From: Podochytrium sp. JEL0797
Lineage: Eukaryota; Chytridiomycota; Chytridiomycetes; Chytridiales; Chytriomycetaceae
Length of the DNA: 45,214 nt
Assembly (NCBI GenBank): GCA_027596195.1
Contig: JADGJG010000097.1
Location: 1 to 45,214 of the forward strand
Direction of reading: 5' to 3'
Shown: piece after piece, positions 34,901 to 45,162 of the stretch
Position numbering within the stretch: position 1 is the stretch's first letter
Layout of the letters: each line of letters begins with the position of its first letter
Made by a program: the position numbers and the translations under genes
The notes under the pieces: model-generated
What the model saw: only the letters and a program-made list of their open reading frames with translations
Told to the model about the DNA's origin: nothing
Database searches by the model: none

Positions 34901-37900
34901 AACTCGGAAAATGCACTTGACTTTGGGCAGGTCCAGATCAATGAGAAGCGAGTGAAGCGCGTCACAATAACCAACTCAGGCAAATTTAACTTGGATTTCT
35001 CTTGGAAGTTTACGTCCAAACTCTCTGGAATGATCAGCGTCGTTCCTGAAATTGGAACGGTTCCAAAGGGAGAGAAATTGTTGTGCGAGGTCTCCTTTAT
35101 TCCAACTTCAAATGTGGTCCTCAAAAATGTGAAGGCTATGTGTCAGATTGTCAATGGAAGGAGTTATCCTCTAACCATTCATGGAAGTGGCTGTAAACCG
35201 TTGCTCAAGTTCTCTGCTGTAGCACACGACTTCGGCCCTCATTTCATTTATCGCCCAGGAATGACTGCTGCTACTACACGAATTAGAATCACGAATCAAG
35301 ATTCAAGAGACATCTCTATTGACCCAGTTTCAAAAGATTTGGGCGTGTTCGATATTCGCAAGGTTCCAGGTACCCTCACACCAGGAGAGTCCACTGACAT
35401 GGAAATTGCGTTCTATCCCAAAGAAGCGAAAGCATACAACGAAATCATCAGAGTAGAAATCAACGGCCTTTCATTTGTGAATTTCAACGTCATGGGTGTT
35501 GGTGCAGAGTTCAGAGTCGATGTCGTTCAACCCGACACAAAACACATCAACTTTGGCTCCATCCGCGTTGGTCATACTGTTGCAAAGACAATTAAGCTGA
35601 TCAATAAGAGTGTAATTGCTGCCAAATTCAATTTGGGTCCTTCTTCGGTTATTGAAATGCTCGCGAATCGATCTGTTACTCTTTCACAGACGGACGATAT
35701 CATACTACGCCCAAAAGGAGTCGCAACAGTGGAGTTCAAATTTATGCCGCAGGCACGTATTTCACCGTTTGCTGAAGAAATTGTCATGGAAGGGCCGGGA
35801 GTCAGCAAGCCATTGTTTTTGGTGTCAGGTGCTTGTCAAGGGATAGAAGTTCGGCTTGAAAATGACACGCTTCCATTTGGTGCGATTGTGCAAAGGAGCT
35901 CAACCACGCGAAGAATTCAGCTGCAAAATACTGGGGATATTGGTGCGAAATTCCACTGGGATGCCACCAAATTCGCCCCCGACTTTTCAGTTTCCCCAGC
36001 AGTTGAGTATCATTCATCTTTCGCATAAATATTATTGGCTACTTATACCGACTTTTTACAAAAAAACAGGAAGGTTATATTTCGCCTGGAATGGAAGTCC
36101 CGATCGAAATCGCATTTCATCCAACAGAGCTCAATCAGGATATCAGATATGATTCTCTTGTTTGTCAAGTTGAAGGAACATCGCCACTGTACCTTACTCT
36201 TACTGGTAACAATCTCATTTCCCTTCTATCCAACTTTGGTTAAAACTTGTCGCAAACAGGCATGTGTATTCCCCAACCTGTGCAAAATGATGTGATCAAG
36301 TTCTCCTCCCCGGTTCGCCAGGCTGATATCAAAAGCATCAAGATTGAAAACAAAACTTCCACCCTCTGGCACATTCGCCCTGTGATTGAAAATGAAAGCT
36401 GGACTGGCGCAGACTTTATCGACATAGAGCCGAACCAAACGAAGCTGTATGATTTATCGTTCACGCCGTTCGAAATGACGGGAAGTGGAGATGGCGGTCG
36501 ACATGAAGGATCAGTGTTCTTTCCTTTGCCTGATGGCTCCGGCCTCCTCTACAAACTGAATGGAATCGCCGATAAGCCAAGTGCGGTCGCAACCATCACT
36601 CGAGAAGTTCCCTGCAAAACGTCATTCACTGAGATCCTCTCGATTACAAACTGGCTGAAAAGGCCACAAAGATTCCGTGTCACAACTGAATCTGCCAAAA
36701 CGGATCCGTCGACGCTTCTAAAGGGGTTGGACTTCATTGATGTTCCCGGACTTGCCACAAGGGATTACAAAATGAACTACTATGCATACAAGGAGGGAAT
36801 GATGAGCGCTAAAGTTGTGTTCAAGAATGAACAAACGCAAGAATTTTTGTTCTACAACTTGGTTATCAAATCTACCCCCCCGGGCGTGATTTCGACACTG
36901 GATATAACCACTTCCGTGAGGCAGCTCTGTATGAGAGAAATTGTAATTTCCAATCCCGTCCCAACACCTGTCACGTTCAACGCGGTATGCAGCCACGCCG
37001 ATGTCAATGCGTCTCACACGTTTACCATCCCACCCAAGTAAGTCAAATATTCCAATCACCTTCTTATCATTTTACTCATATTTCTATATTTGGTGTCCCA
37101 AAGATCGGATGGCGTTTGCCTCATCGAATTCCTCCCACTTCAACCCAAAGAATGCACGACGAGGCTTACAATCACAAGCGCCGAACTTGGAGTGTATCAA
37201 TATGATCTCAAACTCGTCGCGACTGCTGCAGCACCCGAGAGAAGCTTGCACTTTAAGGTGGGGCTCGGCGGGACACAAACTCAGACGCTGAGGTTCATGA
37301 GTTTTGCAAAAGCTAAGACGGAATATTTGTGTCGAGTTGATTCCCCTGATTTTGCGGTGGAGAAGTCTGTCATTGCACCTTCTGGTAATAATCGATTTAA
37401 TTTTATAATCGAGTCGCTAACTGCTTCCCCCATTTCAGCTTCTGTTGGAGGGGTGGAAGTCTGTATCGAAGTTGCATATGAGCCATCCAAATTGGGAGAC
37501 ATCCGAACTCAATTGCTCGTGACCTCTGCGAACGGCGGTGATTATGTTTGTCCTCTGTATGGACACTGCACAAACCCGAGGCCCCAAGGACCCATCACCA
37601 TCAAAATTGGCGCGACGGCGTCGGTCGCTTTCAAAAATGTGTTTACAAACCCGGCCGCCTTCAATTTTGTAGTCGATAATCCAGCCTTTACGGTGAAAGC
37701 GCAGGAAACGATTCCGTCAAAGAAGGCTATTCAAATGATAATCACGGCAGTGGCTCCTCCCGCGAACGCGCTAGGTATTCACATTCGTTTCACCTCTTCT
37801 TTAAATTAAACTGAAAACAAACCCAGTGACTCCTGATTCGAAAGCGGCGAAAGTTGGAAAGCTGATGGTTACTCATAAAGGAACCAACATTACTTGGGTT

Positions 37901-37918
37901 TATTATCTTCGGTTGTAG
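22980..37918 (+). CDS. HYDIN: HYDIN, giant central-pair protein of the motile axoneme
   Basis: HYDIN sits on the C2 microtubule of the central pair and is required for normal flagellar beating. I join 21 exons: 22980..23234, 23289..23508, 23554..23756, 23812..24000, 24051..24170, 24216..24272, 24328..24525, 24579..24665, 24717..24908, 24968..25342, 25399..27780, 27828..27917, 27967..30661, 30718..31656, 31715..32662, 32717..34386, 34439..36001, 36070..36205, 36260..37037, 37104..37774, 37827..37918, all in phase, 4,619 aa (human about 5,100, Chlamydomonas about 4,400). It consists of many ASH/MSP (PapD-like) repeats (FSIEPTSGTIAPGGSIEIRV, DFGEVTCGF, VSPSSGTITPHAKQKITVRF). A nucleotide-kinase-like segment starts with the P-loop IYGPPLSGKS (about residue 1785) and GVIIDSLES, followed by a Lys/Glu-rich coil (about 1960-2160). 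No disruption was seen. Confidence 0.96.
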
Positions 37919-38019
37919 GAGAAATATAATTTTGTTTATTTCTTTTTTGTTTATTATTTGAAAAGAAGGAGAGGTTTTTAAAAATTTAATTTTGTTATTT
38001 ATTTATTATAAAAAAAACT

Positions 38020-40004
38020 CTAGAGATGATCAATGACGCAGTCCCGTTCTGGGAAGCCTTCAAAGTCTTTGCGCGATACCAATGCAAAATCGCCCTCAAA
38101 ATCTTTTCTGAACTCGTCCCACACGTCAGAATCTGACAAAGTACCCTTCCCTACAAGTACTCTCAATCGGTTCCATTCAGTTGTGCGATACAGAAATTGG
38201 TCCAATTGCAGCAACCGAGACGATTGAATGAGAAACGACGAGCCCTCAAACTCTAACCACGGGGACCCCAACAAGCAATCCCATTTGAATATCACTACTC
38301 CTTTTTCATATCCGTGCGCCTTTCCAAGCATAGTGTGAACTGGTACTGGCGTGGAATCTGGAGCCAATAAAATGCTCTCATGCATGTGCCACACCCAATC
38401 GTTGACCATCAACAAATCTCTCACGATAACTAACTTATCCATCAGTCCCAGATCCCCCCTCGTATCACGATAAATCGCCTGCTCTACATACAAATGGGCA
38501 TAAGCCTCACGCGAAGACACCACTTCCTCGTCGCCCCCAAAGCCCACCATCGCAACGCGGCTAAACATCTGGCCAGAGTCAACTATGCGCCTCCACAGCC
38601 GATATTCTTCTGGAACAGGTGGTACAACCAACGTTCCATCCCCTAACTGCAACTGAAACTTACGCAACTCCTGCATCCCACGTGCCCATGTTGCGAATTT
38701 GAACACGTTGCCCCCCTCCCATCCAGCATCCCACGCCTTATAATGAAGCCCAATTGCTGAATCCTGATTCTCCCTCGACTGCTCTTGAATATGCATCACG
38801 TTGTACTTTGCAGGCACAGGCGAATACCACAGTTTCTGTGGTTCGTCTTCTACAAAATACCTCCCAATGAGCTGCTGCTCAACGTATCCATTATATCCAT
38901 CAGTCTCTGCGTGCTCCAACAATCCCTCATAATGCCTCAGATTGGGTTTGAAGAACAAAAATCCGGCATTGATGACCCCGAACCGCGGGTAATCCCTCGC
39001 CCAATCTTTGGTGCTCGCAAAAAAATCGGCATGCGGGTTCACGTCGAGGCTCACATTGCGCTGACGGGCGTCATAAAATTCCCAAAGGAACGGAATCGGG
39101 TTCTCTTGGAGAAAAAAGAGGTCCCCGTCAATGTACAGGACGCTTTCAAACACGCCTTCGAGCCGCCAAAACTGGAGTTTCGTGTACTGTCCCTCATACC
39201 GCCCACCTCTCTCATTTCCCTTGATGAGAATAGGAAGAATCAAGAGTCTTGCTCCCAGCTGCTCCACCGCTTTCCGATATCGGTTGGGAACCTTGTGCGT
39301 CACAGCCACCACGATTTCCGTTTGGACTTGAAGTTCAGCGGGGATTTTGAGTTGCTGGTTGTGCAGAAACACGTGTATTTGGAGGAGCACGGACATGGTG
39401 TAAAAGTCCATATGGGATGGCGACGATTGATCTGGCGAAAGAGTGATGAGGAATATGATGGCACGAGGTCTGAGAGGCAGCGCTTCGGGAGGTGGGTGGA
39501 GGATGAATTCAGGCGGCTGAAGAGCATTCGTTTAGTATTCAGAGATAGAAAATGGGACGGGACTTACGAGATTTTGACGCGCGATAACGGCTTTATGGAG
39601 GTCTTCTGGTGTCTGTTTTTTTTGCGAAAGTACGCGTGTCAGTAGATGCAAGGCGATCCAGAGATAAATATTATACAAAAGTCTGGTTTCCAAGAGTCGT
39701 TTCCCCACGAGCTGGCTGTTATGCTTCGAATCAACACCTTAATTACGTGACAAATTTCAGTGCTCACCACCGTCACGCCCTCGATATCAATCCCTGGACT
39801 CGTGGTTTGATACAATACAAGAATCGCAAGGAGATAGAGCGCGATTCCAAAGAGGGCGAACTTTCGGCTGGACTGATTTTTTCTCGTCCAGTGTCCACAG
39901 TCATTGAAGCGGGGAAGAAAGGAGGACGTGCATTCGAGGAACTCCCGAGTCACAATGCAAAACCGTGGAGGCGTAGATATCTGAGGTGCGAGGGTGGATG
40001 ACAT
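38020..40004 (-). CDS. GT8 glycosyltransferase, glycogenin-like type II Golgi membrane protein
   Basis: Exons 40004..39768, 39612..39568 and 39516..38020 give 592 aa. A short basic cytosolic N-terminus is followed by one membrane anchor (KFALFGIALYLLAILVLYQT, about residues 50-70) and a lumenal GT8 catalytic domain. RAIIFLITL starts the fold, YTKLQFWRLEGVFESVLYID precedes the metal-binding DGD (residues 224-226), and NAGFLFFKP and HYKAWDAGW are also family signatures. GT8 enzymes of this design (Gnt1/glycogenin-like) transfer GlcNAc, glucose or xylose from UDP-sugars to glycoproteins or glycans. The exact sugar cannot be told from sequence. The C-terminal 200 residues after the domain are unusual and not recognised. 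It converges on HYDIN with 101 bp between stops. Confidence 0.85.
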
Positions 40005-40956
40005 TTGGCGGATCGGAAAGGTTTTTTTTGACAGGTCGCGGAAGAAAAACACAGCAACCCGCCAACCATCAATCCCTCAACCGATTTTTGAGAGAAATAT
40101 TTATGTTTAGAGTGGAGGCTGTTTTCTCGGCTCACCAACCTCCTCTTTCATCACCTATTTGGTCGTTTTTTTGTTTTTTGTTTTTTCTCGCCGGAATCCA
40201 CTGGAGCCCAATTTTCTGCACCCCCCCTCTCCTCCACTCTCACGGGCTCAAGCTCTGATGCGCGAAATTCATGGTTGGGACCATGAGGAGAGCTGCATAA
40301 AAATTGGCTCTCTAAAAATAAGTAGATGCGCTTCTAACTCAACCCTTTTATTCGCATCTAATTCTTCCGATTGACAGATGCAACTTCATCCCTTTGCTTC
40401 TTAATTCCAGGGATGTCAGAATTCTTGTTCAACGAGTCCACAAAGTTGGCTGTGACAGAAGGTGTGTTCAGAGACAAAGAAGACGATGCTTTCTAATCTT
40501 ACAAATTCTTTTCAGGCGCTTTTCAACAGTTTCAACCTTGACTTCTTGAATTTTCTGTGTCTGGTTTTTTAGATTTCGTGTGAACCGCGAGCAAACACGG
40601 AGCAAACCTGAAAGATGGCATCCATGAAGCTGTCATCCGCGTTTCGAGATCCTTTCTGGCCTTGATTCATTTGTATGAATATCGTTCCTGCTTGCCGCGG
40701 GCAATCCAATCGCGTTGAAGATTTCCAAGATTTCCCCCTCTATTCTATTTTCACAACCCCTTGGATGCAAACACTCTTTCGCGGATTTCCCCCCACCTTC
40801 CTCCGCCCTTTTCTTCTGCGACTCCTCACCTTCAAACCCCGCTCTGAAAACCACTCCGACACCGTCAGAATTTTTGCCTCACCAATCTGCTCCCCTTTCC
40901 TTTCACCAAACAGCATAACACTGCATCTGTCAAACCTCGCCGCATCCCCCTTGATC
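40005..40956. other. Long intergenic region, no clear gene
   Basis: Between the divergent GT8 and HMG-box genes. It has T-rich tracts (40160-40190) and C-rich patches. A 27-codon ATG frame at 40413-40496 (begins MSEFLFNESTKLAV) follows a good acceptor (TTAATTCCAG), but nothing confirms it. An ATG at 40675 opens a frame in phase with the HMG-box gene, but its translation looks non-coding. The rest shows no feature I can support. Confidence 0.4.
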
Positions 40957-42445
40957 ATGGCATTATCGAATCCAACATGCTCGCAAATTTTTTGGGCGAA
41001 AACAACTATGTCCGAAACCGCGGAGTTTGCGCCACTTTCGACGCTCATTGCTTCTGGACTTCCTGCGACGACACGGGACGACTCACTCGACGTGACACCC
41101 TCTGACGTGCTGCTGACTCTCGCGCTATACTTGGACGGCGTCCTTTCGCCGCCGCGCGAGCCGCCTGGCAGCCCGCCTGGCTTGTCTGGCAGCCTGCCTG
41201 CCATGTCTGGCCCAGCGCCTAGCGCGCCTGGCGTGTCTGGTCCCTTGCCTGACCTACAGCCTGCCACGCATGGCCCCTCGCCTGGCCATGCACCCAGCCC
41301 GCTCTCCCGCGCTGTCGCCCGCATCCCCATCTCTTACGCGCGCACCCCCGCACCCAGACGAAGGAAGACCCCCGCACCCACAACAAACAAGAGCCCCTCC
41401 CGTCCATACAAGCCGCGGTCGGCGTTCACCCTCTTCCGCATCGCGAACCACAACAGCGCCGACTGCCATGCAATGTGGAAAAGCGCGACCGACGAGGAAA
41501 AGAAGGTTTGTATTCCCCCTGCGTTATTCAAAGAATGCGTATTTGACTTGCACCGCAACACAGCCCTTTCTCGACCGCTACGCAATCTTGTGGGAGGCGT
41601 ACAAGAAGCGCTTGGAAGCATTCGAGATGGGAACAAGACAGCTCGATCCAACCGAACAAATCAAGAAGGAGAAATCCACGGATTCGGACACGCCAAGCCA
41701 CACCACCACTGCCCACGAGGTTACCGTTTGGAAGCTGCCCGAGTTGCGTGAAGCGACTCCTCCCATGAACCTCAACCAAGGCGCGTCGTTCGGTGCCGAT
41801 CTCGACCTCGTTGTTTCCACCAGACTTGCCGACGCATTCCTCCCACTTGAGAAACAACCCAACCAGCAACATGGCTTCTTTGATGCCCAACTCCTCAACG
41901 ATTTCAACCCACTTCTCCCTTTCTTCCAGAACCCAGTCACTGCCCCTATGGTAACGCCCCACTTTGCCACCCCCGCGTCGAGTTACAACCCCTGGCAGCA
42001 ATTCAACATTCTTCAGTCTCCCTCTTCGTTCCACTCCTTCCCCGAAACTCCCTTCACTTCAATGCAACCAAGCCAATTCCTATCGTCATATTCGGACGCG
42101 TTCTTTTCCCACCACCCAGCCCAAATCACGCAAGCAGCCCCGTTCCCCACGCACAACACTCTCAATTCGTTACAAATCATGGCACACCAGCAGCTCCCAA
42201 CGCAACTGCCGCCACCCTTTCTCGACTTTCCTCGTCATCAGCAGTCGTTCAATCACGCTTCGTCGTTGTCTTCTGCGGCTGCTTTTGTTCCATCGTTCAT
42301 GGCTGTCAACCAAGCGTTTCAAGATTCGAATCTGGGCGACTCGGTGGTGCCAACGGCATTGTTTGGATTCGAAACGATTGCTGATGTTGGGAAGGAAGGA
42401 GGGTGCCAGGAGTTTGGTTCGCTTGTTGAGTTTCTGAACCAATGA
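40957..42445 (+). CDS. HMG-box (MATA/SOX-type) transcription factor
   Basis: Two exons (40957..41505, 41564..42445) give 476 aa; translation may instead begin at the second in-frame ATG (41008). One HMG box (about residues 148-205), split by the intron, reads RPYKPRSAFTLFR ... MWKSATDEEKK then PFLDRYAILWEAYKKRLEAF. Sequence-specific fungal HMG boxes (MATA_HMG type) have the same (R/K)P-AF-LFR start. Before the box is a Pro/Gly/Ser repeat segment (PPGSPPGLSGSLPAMSGP); after it a long Gln/Asn/Pro/Phe-rich tail typical of activation domains. It probably binds AT-rich minor-groove sites and regulates genes in the nucleus. Targets are unknown. Confidence 0.85.
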
Positions 42446-42484
42446 AGGACAAGGACATTTTCGTTTTAGCTTCTTAGCTTCATT

Positions 42485-42490
42485 AATAAA
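42485..42490 (+). terminator. AATAAA poly(A) signal of the HMG-box gene
   Basis: A canonical hexamer 40 bp after the stop codon. Confidence 0.5.
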
Positions 42491-42567
42491 ATCTGTCGAG
42501 CAACGAAGAATCAGGCAATCAAAACAAGCCCTCCCGCAAAGCCACACTCGAGCCACACCCCCTCCCC

Positions 42568-42939
42568 ATGCGCATGTCGCACCCAAAGCAGACACAACCG
42601 CTTCCAAAGCAGACTCCAACTCCTCCCAAACAGCAAACTCCACCCCGTCCGTCTCCACCACCACCCAAACCTTCCTTCCTCCACCTTCTCCTCGTCAAAA
42701 CAAAACAGCACGCCTGGCAATACCTTCAAGCCAATAGACGCAAGCACCTCCTCCTCCTTGCGTGTCTCGCGACCACCCTTGCTGTCAGCAATGCTGTGAG
42801 CGCGATTCGCCACGATATTCAGTCGCTGCATGCGCTTCAGGAGGGGAAGTTGCTGGCGCAGTTGAAGAGAGTTGAGGATCGACAGAAGCTTGATATGAAG
42901 GAAGTGAAGGCGATGATTTTGTTGATGAGAAAGTGTTGA
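42568..42939 (+). CDS. Small Pro-rich single-pass membrane protein, unknown function
   Basis: Single-exon frame of 123 aa. The first 35 residues are a Pro/Lys/Gln-rich stretch (PKQTPTPPKQQTPPRPSPPP). A basic flank (QANRRKH) then leads into one membrane segment (LLLLACLATTLAVSNAVSAI), followed by a charged helix likely to form a coiled coil (EGKLLAQLKRVEDRQKLDM). No family recognised. The organisation resembles small tail-anchored or mitochondrial membrane organisers, but that is only a shape comparison. Confidence 0.55.
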   Translation: MRMSHPKQTQPLPKQTPTPPKQQTPPRPSPPPPKPSFLHLLLVKTKQHAWQYLQANRRKHLLLLACLATTLAVSNAVSAIRHDIQSLHALQEGKLLAQLKRVEDRQKLDMKEVKAMILLMRKC

Positions 42940-43186
42940 CGGTGCAACAGGAAAAAGTGATTGCGCGTACGAGAGTGCGTTTTGGAACGAATGGAGCGCG
43001 TTTGCATCAGAAAGAAAGTGATCTGCATTTGAGGGTGACCATTCTATATTCATGTAGTCACTGTCAACGCGTGAAACGGGGAACTTGGAAACTCCATGAT
43101 TCCACCACAACCAAAACAAAACAGCCGAATTTTATTCTCCATTTTTTTCAAACAGCTTCGCAACCATTCCTCTCTCGCTATTCCTC

Positions 43187-44235
43187 CTAATTCATCTTGG
43201 CGTTGCTGAAATCCATTTCGGGGTGCTGTTGTTGAAACTTTTTGAGAATTTCTTGCTTGTTGAGCTCTTCGCTGGATGGTTTTCCGGCAGCCTTTTGACG
43301 TTGGTCAAACTGAAATCAAGAGGATGGGTTAGTTTGTTGTCGAAGCGAGGCGAAGGTGAGGGGAGAATGAGTGTGTTGACTGAGGTCGGATTTCGAGAAT
43401 TCGGTCCTTCATGCAACTATCCTCCTCACTCACTCATACTGAGATTGCACGTTCAGTTGACTTTCAACCCGCTTCCCATCAAAGATCCAGTTCCACAAGA
43501 CTCCATCACTGCGCAATTTCGCAGATCGCCTTCGCTGATATGCCCATCATCCGAATGCATTCAAATTACCATCATTTTCTCGACCATGCTTCTAGTCTCG
43601 CCGTCCAAGTCGCCCAGTTTCGAGTTTTCGGGTTGGATTTTGGTCGTGTCGATGGCCGGGTGGTGTTGAACAACGTTCTTCCACCATTCCTGGTTGTGAA
43701 TACAGCGGGTCAGTATCAAAACGGAGATACAGGAGAGTTGGGAGTAATGAGAGTATCGGTTATACCATTTGGCTGACTTTTTCGAGGTTGATGAGCAGCT
43801 CGCCGTTTTCTAAACGAGACCGACAAACGTTAGTGCCGTGGAAGGTATCCATTCAAGCACACAAAGTATCATACCAAGGGTCCAGGTTGAGTCATCCATC
43901 TTGATGGGTTTGCAGAGAGCGCCTTCGACAATCGGGTTCGCCTTGTCTGCTTTGAATGCCACGCGGATGGACTCCTTCTTGAGCTGGATGTCGAGGTCCT
44001 TGCCCTTGGTGCCTTTGGGGACGGTGATGCGGATCTCGACCTCCTGGAGGGTCTGCTTCCACTTGTACGGGAGGGCTGCGCAGTAAGGTTGTGAGTTTGG
44101 GATGCTTGGCAGGCAAGACGGGAAGGGATTGCTTTTGTTACCGGCTTGCTCGGCGTCTTCCTTTGCCTTTGCCTCCTTGTCGAGAATCTCCTGCTCCTCT
44201 GGGGTTGGTTCCTTTGGCGTCTCTCCGGTCATCAT
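43187..44235 (-). CDS. nudC: Nuclear movement protein NudC (CS domain)
   Basis: NudC is an Hsp90-associated chaperone that stabilises dynein/LIS1 pathway proteins and supports nuclear migration. Exons 44235..44142, 44075..43875, 43809..43766, 43689..43570 and 43309..43187 give 193 aa, close to the fungal NudC length. The acidic N-terminus ([20 protein letters not shown]) leads to the CS domain ([39 protein letters not shown]) with the conserved MEWWKNVV, and the C-terminal [16 protein letters not shown] motif. Intron 4 is 260 nt, far longer than its neighbours, and carries a possible box C/D snoRNA. The start codon is 27 bp from that of the divergent thymidylate kinase. A second ATG follows immediately. 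Confidence 0.93.
43444..43517 (-). ncRNA. Candidate box C/D snoRNA in nudC intron 4
   Basis: Read on the minus strand: a 7-nt terminal stem ATTGCGC (43517-43511) pairs with GTGCAAT (43450-43444) with one G-U pair. One base later comes a C-box-like GTGATGG (43509-43503; consensus RTGATGA), internal CTGG and TTGATGG as D'/C'-like boxes, and an exact D box CTGA (43456-43453) two bases before the closing stem. About 74 nt, a normal size. The C box has one mismatch and no rRNA target was checked, so this remains a candidate. Confidence 0.35.
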
Positions 44236-44262
44236 TTTTGTTTGTTTTGGTCACCAAAAAAA
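44236..44262. promoter_or_regulatory. 27-bp bidirectional start region of nudC and thymidylate kinase
   Basis: Only 27 bp lie between the two divergent ATGs (TTTTGTTTGTTTTGGTCACC plus an A tract). The promoters and 5' UTRs of the two genes must therefore overlap each other's coding sequences. Confidence 0.6.
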
Positions 44263-45091
44263 ATGACCCTCCAAGCCGCGATGCCCCGTGGAGCCCTCCT
44301 CGTTGTCGAAGGCGTTGACCGCAGCGGCAAAAGCACTCAAACGGCCCAGCTTGTGGCAGCGCTCTCTTCGCGCGGCCGCCGCGCCGAACTTCGCCGGTTT
44401 CCGGAGCGAGGTACAATTTGTGTTTGTTTTTGAGTCTTTGCAAACTGACGCGCCTCGTCTCGCAAAGCCACGGCCACGGGCAAACTCCTCGACGCAGACC
44501 TGCGCAGTAAAGAAGCCACACTCGACGCGCGCACGGCGCATCTTCTGTTTGCTGCAAACAGGTGGCGTCTCTTCTTGTCTCCTACAGTGCCCCTAACAAG
44601 TCTCCAGGGCCGAAGCCATGCGCTCACTGCGACAAGCCCTGAGCGAGGGCACCACCGTCGTCATCGACCGCTACGCCTTTTCCGGCGTCGCCTATACCCT
44701 CGCAAAGAACGAACCCGGTCTCGACAAGCACTGGTGCAAGTCCGTCGACGCGGGAATCCTCAAGCCTGACAAGGTCTTCTTTCTCGACATTCCCACAAAG
44801 GACGCGAGCGAACGCGCCGATTATGGCAACGAGCGCTACGAAAAGATTGAGTTTCAGGAAAAGGTTCGCGAGTGCTTCCTGGGCCTCGTGGACAAGTCGT
44901 ATTGGGAGGTAAGGTATTTTTTTTCGCGTCCACTTGTGTCTCACTTTCCGTATTTTGTTTGTTCGGACATCATTCACCAGATTATCGACGCGCGACAAAC
45001 AAAAGACGAGATTGCGGACCAAATGCTTCAGTCGGCCATAACTGCAATCGACGAAAACTCGGATAAGGAGTTGATGCCGCTTTGGAAGTAG
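44263..45091 (+). CDS. CDC8: Thymidylate kinase (dTMP kinase)
   Basis: Phosphorylates dTMP to dTDP with ATP, an essential step of dTTP supply. Exons 44263..44410, 44468..44561, 44608..44908 and 44981..45091 give 217 aa, the usual length. The P-loop is VEGVDRSGKST (residues 15-25). RFPER, HLLFAANR and the DR motif VIDRYAFSGVAYT (about 99-110) are family signatures. PDKVFFLDIPTKDASERADY includes the region before the lid, and YEKIEFQEKVRE the second basic segment. The P-loop carries Arg after the Asp (DRSGK), the eukaryotic arrangement. The second ATG (residue 7) could also serve as start. Confidence 0.95.
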
Positions 45092-45101
45092 CGATATTTT
45101 C

Positions 45102-45107
45102 AATAAA
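45102..45107 (+). terminator. AATAAA poly(A) signal of thymidylate kinase
   Basis: A canonical hexamer 11 bp after the stop codon. Confidence 0.55.
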
Positions 45108-45160
45108 GTATCCATTGCATGGGTTGAACGATTCCACTCCTCCTGCCCAAACTTCCTCTC

Positions 45161-45162
<2 letters not shown>

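Noticed and set aside
40675..40956. In-frame N-terminal extension of the HMG-box protein from ATG 40675
   Set aside because: The translation is rich in Phe/Pro/Leu/Ser without domain character and overlaps T/C-rich promoter-like DNA; the starts at 40957 or 41008 fit better.
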